Source: Chloroflexota bacterium (lineage in GTDB: Bacteria; Chloroflexota; Anaerolineae; Aggregatilineales; Phototrophicaceae). From it: DNA of 64,000 bases. The stretch lies in the NCBI GenBank assembly GCA_020161935.1, contig JAIUNI010000009.1, positions 186,001 through 250,000 on the forward strand. The letters are read 5' to 3'. The notes beneath the pieces were generated by a model. The model ran no database searches and had not been told where the DNA came from. It saw nothing but the letters and a program-made list of their open reading frames with translations. Below, in pieces: positions 58,980-64,000 of this stretch (its first letter is position 1; each line of letters starts with the position of its first letter). The position numbers were made by a program, and so were the translations under genes.

Positions 58980-60401
58980 ATGCCTAATCACCCTAACTTG
59001 ATCTTCGTCTTTGCCGACCAACTGCGCTATCAATCGGTGGGCTTTGCGGGCGATGCCAAAGCTCGTACCCCGCGTCTCGATCAACTCGCCGCCGAATCAA
59101 CCAACTGCGTGAATACCACCGCTGTCTCGCCCGTGTGCGCCGCCTACCGAGCCTCACTGGTGACGGGTAAATATTCCAGCAGCACCGGCATGGTCATCAA
59201 CGAACTTCGTATCAACCCCAACCACGACGCGATTGCTAAAGTCTTGCACCGCAGCCAGTACGACACCTACTACATCGGCAAATGGCATCTGTGGGCGAAC
59301 CAACTGGGCAACCATACCGACCCTGCGAATTCTTTCACGCCCCCCGGCCCGTACCGGCTGGGCTTTGATGGCTATTGGGCAGCGTTTAATTTCCACCACC
59401 TCAACTACGAAGGTTACTATCACCACGATAGCCCTGCGAAAGTCGTGATTGACGGCTACGAGCCGGACGCGCAAACCGCCCTCGCCATTGAACAGTTACG
59501 TGCTGCCAAAGCCAATAACCGCCCCTTCGCCTTGTTCCTCTCCTACGGCATCCCTCACGACCCGTGGGATACCAGCAACGTTCCTGAAGAATATTGGCAG
59601 CGGTTTGAAGGGGTCGATTTTCCCCTGCCGCCCAACTACAAACCCGAAAATGATCCTCACGCCGACGACTGGGCGAAGCTGGACGATGCCGAACGCGCCC
59701 AACTTTCCGACTGGATGCGCGGTTACTATGCGATGGTCGCCAGCTTGGATGACAATATGGGGCGCTTGCTGGACGCGATCAACGAACTCGGCCTCAAGGA
59801 CGACACGGTGTTCGTGTTCACCTCCGACCACGGCGAAATGTTTGGTTCGCAGGGCAGACGCGCCAAGAACATCTTCTACGACGAGGCCGCCCATGTGCCG
59901 TTCCTCATCCGCTACCCCGACCACATCCCCGCAGGTCGCCAGTCGGATGTGTGCCTGAACACGCCGGACATCGCGCCGACACTGCTATCTCTGCTGAATC
60001 TCCCTGTTCCCGATGAAATGGAAGGCTCGGATTTAAGCGCCGTGTTGCGTGGCGAACCAGCCGCCGAACCGGAAGCGGCCTTCTTGCAAGGGATGGGCTG
60101 TACCGCACAGTGGATCGACGGTTACGAGTGGCGGGCGCTGCGGAGTAAGCAGTTCACCTACGCCATCTACCTTGCTGACCGCCAAGAATTGCTGTTTGAT
60201 AATCTGGCTGATCCCTATCAGACGCGAAACCTGATCAACCAACCGGAATATGCGGATACGCTTCAGCACTTCCGTGACCTGCTGCAAGGCAAAATGACCG
60301 AACTCAACGACACCTTTGAGACCTGTACATGGTATCGCGATCACTGGACGGAAGACCGTATCATCCTGCGTACCGCAACCCTCAATCCCGCCACTAATTA
60401 A
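58980..60401 (+). CDS. Sulfatase family hydrolase
   Basis: 473 residues after AGGAAG, no signal peptide. LIFVFADQLRYQSVGFAGD (metal-binding Asp), catalytic motif C53-A-A-Y-R57, KWHLW, YGIPHDPW, and FTSDHGEMFGSQGR match alkaline-phosphatase-fold sulfatases. The motif has Ala where most formylglycine sulfatases have Pro (CxPxR); CxAxR is an accepted minor form. Without an export signal the enzyme is cytoplasmic, so substrate would be imported. No sulfated-glycan cluster is seen. Confidence 0.9.
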   Translation: MPNHPNLIFVFADQLRYQSVGFAGDAKARTPRLDQLAAESTNCVNTTAVSPVCAAYRASLVTGKYSSSTGMVINELRINPNHDAIAKVLHRSQYDTYYIGKWHLWANQLGNHTDPANSFTPPGPYRLGFDGYWAAFNFHHLNYEGYYHHDSPAKVVIDGYEPDAQTALAIEQLRAAKANNRPFALFLSYGIPHDPWDTSNVPEEYWQRFEGVDFPLPPNYKPENDPHADDWAKLDDAERAQLSDWMRGYYAMVASLDDNMGRLLDAINELGLKDDTVFVFTSDHGEMFGSQGRRAKNIFYDEAAHVPFLIRYPDHIPAGRQSDVCLNTPDIAPTLLSLLNLPVPDEMEGSDLSAVLRGEPAAEPEAAFLQGMGCTAQWIDGYEWRALRSKQFTYAIYLADRQELLFDNLADPYQTRNLINQPEYADTLQHFRDLLQGKMTELNDTFETCTWYRDHWTEDRIILRTATLNPATN

Positions 60402-61335
60402 AGGCGAGGTTTGCCTGTTCTCGAATAGCCGCCATTTGGGCAGCAAGATACTCGACTACTTTTGCCTCACCCTGCGCCAATATCCGCTGCCCCAAATCAA
60501 TCTCCAAACCCCAGATCAGCCACGCGACCGCGAGGTAAGGCGCGGCTTCAAGGTCAACTGCTTTGAGTTCTCGTACACTCGCGTACCCTTGTTTGAACGC
60601 CTCCCATCGCGCCGCATAATCCGCGTTGTTGTACGCCCAACCTTGCAGGTCAGCCGCCCGCCAACCAAGTCCGCCCGAATCAAAGTCGTACAGCACGATC
60701 TCGTTATCCGCGGTCACATGCAGGTTGTCGAGCGTCGCGTCTCCATGAATCGGTCCCCAATCCAGTCCCTGCGGAATGAGGTCGTTCAATTTCTGCGTGA
60801 CGGTTTTTGCCGTCGCCAGCAGGAAACTGCGCGTGTCTGCGTCCACCAGCGGCAGGGTCAGCTCAAGCGGCGCGTGGAGAATTGCGACCAAATCCAGCGG
60901 CTTACGTGCGTAACCGGTTACAAAGTCATCCGATAGGCTGTGCATCTGCGCGATGGCCTGCCCGAACGCCACATATAAATCGAGCGAGAAGGGCGGCTGC
61001 GGTTTCTCACCTGCTGCGTATTCAAACAGTACCGCGAACTGTTCACCCTTATCCGTCTTTAGCTTGTAGATGGCTTGCCCATCTTTACCCCGTATCACAT
61101 TCGCGGTCGGTAAACCCCGCTTCACCAGATGCTCGATCAGCGCCACCTCATAATGGATTTCCGGCTCGGTGCGCCATGTCACGCCGTAACATTTGAGGAT
61201 GCTCTGCCGGTCGCCGCTGTTGATCAGATAAACATCGTTGGTGTACGCCCGCAGCAGTTTGATTTGCGCGTCGCGCTGTTGGTCATAAGTCTTGTTGAGC
61301 CATGCTTGCATCGCGTTCAGTTGATCCGGGTTCAT
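60394..61335 (-). CDS. Aminoglycoside-phosphotransferase-fold kinase (CotS/homoserine-kinase-like)
   Basis: 313 residues. N-terminal lobe with ILKCYGVTWRTEPEIHYEVALIEHLVKRGL (Lys and helix Glu), a hinge at LFEYAAGEKPQPP, the catalytic loop PIHGDATLDNLHV and VLYDFDSGGLGWR (metal Asp). All kinase residues are intact. The style, with ALIEHLVKRGLPT and DWGPIHGD, fits the broad APH family that phosphorylates small molecules; the acceptor is unknown. Its stop overlaps that of the sulfatase by 8 bp, tail to tail. Confidence 0.85.
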   Translation of the reverse strand: MNPDQLNAMQAWLNKTYDQQRDAQIKLLRAYTNDVYLINSGDRQSILKCYGVTWRTEPEIHYEVALIEHLVKRGLPTANVIRGKDGQAIYKLKTDKGEQFAVLFEYAAGEKPQPPFSLDLYVAFGQAIAQMHSLSDDFVTGYARKPLDLVAILHAPLELTLPLVDADTRSFLLATAKTVTQKLNDLIPQGLDWGPIHGDATLDNLHVTADNEIVLYDFDSGGLGWRAADLQGWAYNNADYAARWEAFKQGYASVRELKAVDLEAAPYLAVAWLIWGLEIDLGQRILAQGEAKVVEYLAAQMAAIREQANLAFN

Positions 61336-61456
61336 GGTGCAGCTTTCGATAAATCAGCTCCCGTATTTTGCTTGTAAGCCCGCCAAAGAGCAACTTGGGT
61401 TATTATTCCTGCGTATAAAGCAGTAATGCGAAATTAAATATTACGAAGGCTGCAAA

Positions 61457-61981
61457 ATGACTTTTACTTCCAAACCCAAACGTAAAAATGATGACCCGCC
61501 GCGTTTCCCCGCATGGGTCGTTGTGGTCGTCGCCATCGGTCTCGTCATCATCGCCTTCCTGTTGTTCCGTCCGGCTGGTCGCACCACTTCAACAGTCGAG
61601 CCGCTTCCGCCCTGTATTGAAACATCAGTCGCCGTGTCTCAAACGACATCACCCGACCTTGATCCGCTCGAACTCACTGCCACCAAGATTGTTCAGATGG
61701 CGACTGCTGCCGCGCCCTGTGAGCCTGTCGGTGGCACACTGCAATCCGGCGTAACAACCAGCGGCGACCTTGATCCGGCTTTCCTGACGGCCACTGGCAT
61801 CATGCAGCAGGCAACCGCAGGAGCACAGAGCAGTGATGCCGATCCCTTGCTGCTGACTGCGACTGCCCTGATTGAACAAGCGACGCAGGGCGTGGCTAAT
61901 CCCGACCTTGACCCCTTCGCCATGACCGCTACTGCTATCGTTCAGCAAGTCACCGAAACGGCTTCCACTCCCGCACCGTAA
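61457..61981 (+). CDS. Membrane-anchored protein with four DxDPxxLTAT repeats
   Basis: 174 residues behind GAAGG. A short basic N-terminus, one membrane helix (WVVVVVAIGLVIIAFLLF, ~20-37), then four copies of a ~13-residue unit: LDPLELTATKIVQMAT, LDPAFLTATGIMQQAT, ADPLLLTATALIEQAT, LDPFAMTATAIVQQVT. Two Cys (CIET, CEPV) lie between. I know no described family. Topology suggests a small anchored outer-face protein. A terminator follows. Confidence 0.7.
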   Translation: MTFTSKPKRKNDDPPRFPAWVVVVVAIGLVIIAFLLFRPAGRTTSTVEPLPPCIETSVAVSQTTSPDLDPLELTATKIVQMATAAAPCEPVGGTLQSGVTTSGDLDPAFLTATGIMQQATAGAQSSDADPLLLTATALIEQATQGVANPDLDPFAMTATAIVQQVTETASTPAP

Positions 61982-61987
61982 ATAAAT

Positions 61988-62018
61988 CAGCCGCCGATAG
62001 AATCGAGCGGCTGTTTTG
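61988..62018 (+). terminator. Rho-independent terminator
   Basis: CAGCCGC (61988-61994), 12-nt loop, GCGGCTG (62007-62013), TTTT. Confidence 0.75.
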
Positions 62019-62035
62019 CTAATTATGCGTATTTG

Positions 62036-62080
62036 CTCCCTCCCTTGTTACTACGGGGGAGGGTTGGGGAGGGGGTCGAT
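62036..62080. repeat. Short CCTCCC repeat with TGTTACTACG loop
   Basis: CTCCCTCCCTTGTTACTACG, then GGGGGAGGGTTGGGGAGGGGG; the same loop as in elements at 4.9 and 50.5 kb. Located just after the LysM gene's stop. Confidence 0.65.
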
Positions 62081-62082
62081 TT

Positions 62083-62862
62083 CTACTCCCCGCGCGGGTT
62101 AATCACGAAGTCGAACCCGTCGTAACGCGGGCAGCTCACCTTCACCGCAATCGACTGACCGGGGTAAATCTTCGCTGGATCAGCGAGGTTGTTTTCACTC
62201 GCCAAACACGCCGTTTGCACATCGAACAGTGCCCCAATCGTATCCAGCGTATCGTTCTGCTGCACGACGTAGGTCGTGTCACCGCCGCTCAGGTCGGTCG
62301 CGCCTCCACCCCCTTGTCCAAGTGCGCTTTCATCGCTGTCGGGGTCGTCCGGTGTGGTCAGCGCGGGGAACTGCCCGTAGGCTGGGGCATCTGCCGGAAT
62401 AATGAGCTGCTGTCCGGGTTGCAGGATAGCACCCGCCTTGAGTTCATTCGCCACCTGTATCGCCACCACCGACACATTCAATGTTTGCCCGATGGTATCC
62501 AGCGTATCACGCCGCTGCACTTGGTAGGTCACGTCCGCCGCGCCGCCCCCGCCACCTTGCCCCAAACCCTCGGTGACGTTGGTGTTCACCTCGCGCGGGG
62601 TCGTGACGAAATCCACGCCGTCGTACAGCGGGCAGTCGAAGCTGATCGCCACCACCTGTCCGGGTTCGAGCAATGCCCCTGTAGCAATATTATTGGTCTC
62701 TGCAAGACAGGCCACCTGAACATCATAAATCGCGCCGATTTTATCCAGCGAGTCGCCTGTGGTCACGGTGTAATTCTCATCTTGGGCGAAGGCAGCCGTG
62801 ACGCTGCTGAAGATCAACGCACTACCAATCACTACGGGGATGACACGTCGCAAGCGGGGCAT
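62083..62862 (-). CDS. Secreted protein with three LysM domains
   Basis: 259 residues from the ATG at 62862, which has GGGAGG at 8 bp; longer frames upstream have no site. Signal peptide ~1-26 (cleavage near AFAQD). Three LysM units: NYTVTTGDSLDKIGAIYDV, TYQVQRRDTLDTIGQTLNV and TYVVQQNDTLDTIGALFDV, joined by Gly-rich linkers (GLGQGGGGGA, ALGQGGGGAT). First and third contain two Cys each (VACLAETNN, FDCPLYDG). The units bind N-acetylglucosamine polymers such as peptidoglycan. No enzyme domain is attached. Confidence 0.9.
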   Translation of the reverse strand: MPRLRRVIPVVIGSALIFSSVTAAFAQDENYTVTTGDSLDKIGAIYDVQVACLAETNNIATGALLEPGQVVAISFDCPLYDGVDFVTTPREVNTNVTEGLGQGGGGGAADVTYQVQRRDTLDTIGQTLNVSVVAIQVANELKAGAILQPGQQLIIPADAPAYGQFPALTTPDDPDSDESALGQGGGGATDLSGGDTTYVVQQNDTLDTIGALFDVQTACLASENNLADPAKIYPGQSIAVKVSCPRYDGFDFVINPRGE

Positions 62863-63098
62863 CACCACACCTCCCTTGATAAGTAAATAAAGCCTACGAT
62901 TCATTCTATGGAAATCTTTACGTTCCACAAATAGGAGAATGGTTTGAAACCGGATAGATTGTGATATGCTTAGGTAAATCCCCAACAATTTCGGGGTTAA
63001 CGCAACCTGAATCCCCATTACACTCGTACATATAAGATATGGGAAAGGTGTGCATTGGTCGCCCATTCATCAACTTTATCAACGCGGGATAAGCAAGT
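62863..63098. other. Intergenic region between divergent secreted-protein genes
   Basis: 236 bp containing the LysM leader and, near 62980-62996, CCCCAACAATTTCGGGG, a short weak hairpin. No confident promoter. Confidence 0.4.
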
Positions 63099-64000
63099 AT
63101 GAGACAACGTGGGACTATCTTTATCGTGCTGTTTATCCTCATCGCCGCTGGCATCATCGGTGTTAGCCGCTTCCTCGGCGCACAGCCACCTCATGAATAC
63201 ACCATCGCGGTTGACCCGTTGGCGCAAGCGTGGGCGGAAGGGGCTGTCAATGCGTTCAACGCCTCACAGCCCTCGATTAACGCCCAGCGCATCCAATTCC
63301 GCGTCAGCGCTGCTGATGACCTGTCAGTCTGGCAGGGGCAGGCTACGTGGACAACCAACCGTCACCAAGATGCTTGGCTGCCCGCCTCAAACGTGTCTGT
63401 CACTTACGCTCGTGCCGCCGGTCTGCCCTTAAGCGCCGCTGCCGAGTCGCTCGCGCGTACGCCGCTCGTGTGGGGTGGCTATACCAGCCGCACCGATCTG
63501 CTCACCTCCACCGATACGATCCCTCTGGATTGGGCGCAGGTGCAGGGCGCGGCACAAAAGATGCAGTCTAGCGATTGGCGAGCGCTGGGAGGACAGCAAA
63601 GTTGGGGTTATCTCAAGCTCGGCTTCGGGCAGGTTGACACTAAAATCAGCGGTGTAGCCGCCCTCTTTATCGCCGCCGCTGCCTATAACCAGAATCCCGA
63701 TCTCACGCAGGTCGCTCTCAGCCAGCAGCAGTTTCGCTCATGGCTGCTGCCCATCGTCAAAAGCCGCCCCAGCTTTTTCCAGCAGGGGGATGTCGCCAGC
63801 GCCATGACGCGCGGTCCGTCCACCATCGAAATGGCGCTCCTGCCGGAAGCCCAATGGCTGATCAACATCAAAGGTATGAACGCGCAGGAACCCATTCGTT
63901 TGAACTATCCCGCTTACCAATTCGTGCTGGATTTCCCGCTGGTGGCTTGGCAGGATACCACGCCCGAAAATGCCGAGCGCCAAGAAGCGGTCAGGCTGTT
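63099..64000 (+). CDS. Secreted solute-binding-like protein (3' end outside window)
   Basis: An ATG at 63099 opens a frame that runs to the right edge; 300 residues are visible. A short N-terminus and hydrophobic anchor or signal (IFIVLFILIAAGIIGVSRFL) are followed by EYTIAVDPLAQAWAEGAVNAFN, RTPLVWGGYTSR, LDWAQVQGAAQK and WGYLKLGFGQ. The order resembles proteins of Chloroflexota annotated as extracellular substrate-binding domains, often fused to a VWA domain further on, which would lie outside. Role unknown. Confidence 0.75.
   Translation, partial: MRQRGTIFIVLFILIAAGIIGVSRFLGAQPPHEYTIAVDPLAQAWAEGAVNAFNASQPSINAQRIQFRVSAADDLSVWQGQATWTTNRHQDAWLPASNVSVTYARAAGLPLSAAAESLARTPLVWGGYTSRTDLLTSTDTIPLDWAQVQGAAQKMQSSDWRALGGQQSWGYLKLGFGQVDTKISGVAALFIAAAAYNQNPDLTQVALSQQQFRSWLLPIVKSRPSFFQQGDVASAMTRGPSTIEMALLPEAQWLINIKGMNAQEPIRLNYPAYQFVLDFPLVAWQDTTPENAERQEAVRL

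Noticed and set aside
1..64000. tRNA or rRNA genes
   Set aside because: I looked in the spacers for T-loop and acceptor-like patterns and saw none; a covariance-model scan would be needed to exclude them fully.

Overview
The window is a GC-rich bacterial chromosome segment with about 50 supported protein genes and no rRNA, tRNA, CRISPR array, prophage or complete insertion sequence that I could see. The gene mix (TolB-like propeller proteins with secretion signals, large membrane glycosyltransferases with extracellular tails, LuxR-type ATPase regulators with TPR regions, a serpin, LysM proteins, lipoproteins ending in Thr/Pro tracts, no outer-membrane genes) suggests a Chloroflexota (Anaerolineae-like) organism. 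That placement is inference from style, not from a marker gene.

Layout. 1-5 kb: tail of a restriction/BREX-type adenine methyltransferase, a DUF559 nuclease-like gene, a class V aminotransferase and a methyltransferase, separated by repeat-filled spacers. 5-18 kb: an LytS-type sensor kinase, an NB-ARC/LuxR regulator, a serpin, a carbon-nitrogen hydrolase, an Asn/Gly repeat protein, an atypical protein kinase, and DinB, VOC and DUF6174-like genes. 18-24 kb: a four-gene NMT1/THI5-type ABC importer and an aminotransferase. 24-30 kb: an ECF41 sigma factor next to an NDH-2-like oxidoreductase with a matching promoter, two secreted repeat proteins and an esterase. 31-34 kb: a TIR-TM-TPR protein, a RAYT transposase and a DUF6714-like gene.

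34-38.5 kb is the most notable region: a small bacterial-microcompartment (metabolosome) operon of the sugar-phosphate-utilising type. It holds rpiB and deoC homologues with N-terminal extensions that look like encapsulation peptides, one hexameric and one pentameric shell gene, and, interleaved with them, a VapBC-like pair whose toxin has an in-frame stop, a DUF433 gene and an AAC(3)-family acetyltransferase. A sigma70-like promoter precedes rpiB.

38.5-53.5 kb: two glycosyltransferases, a second AAC(3) homologue, two secreted propeller proteins, an OmpR/EnvZ-type two-component pair, a hydrolase and a GreA-family factor. 53.6-64 kb: an acyl-CoA ligase; a MarR (with a C-terminal Cys cluster) - glutaredoxin-like - protoglobin operon with a visible promoter and operator-like inverted repeat; a divergent MOSC - dehydrogenase - Nfu_N cluster; a sulfatase; an APH-type kinase; a LysM protein; and a secreted solute-binding-like protein cut by the right edge.

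Non-coding DNA is unusually rich in short repeats. At least five families recur: GTAG-footed REP hairpins (probably mobilised by the RAYT at 32.8-33.3 kb), mosaic CCCTCACCCC elements with a conserved 19-nt core, a ~98-bp element in three copies, a ~90-bp paired-hairpin element in two copies, and a 73-bp tandem/dispersed CACAGAGGCACAGAGGACAC element. Several gene ends lie inside these repeats.
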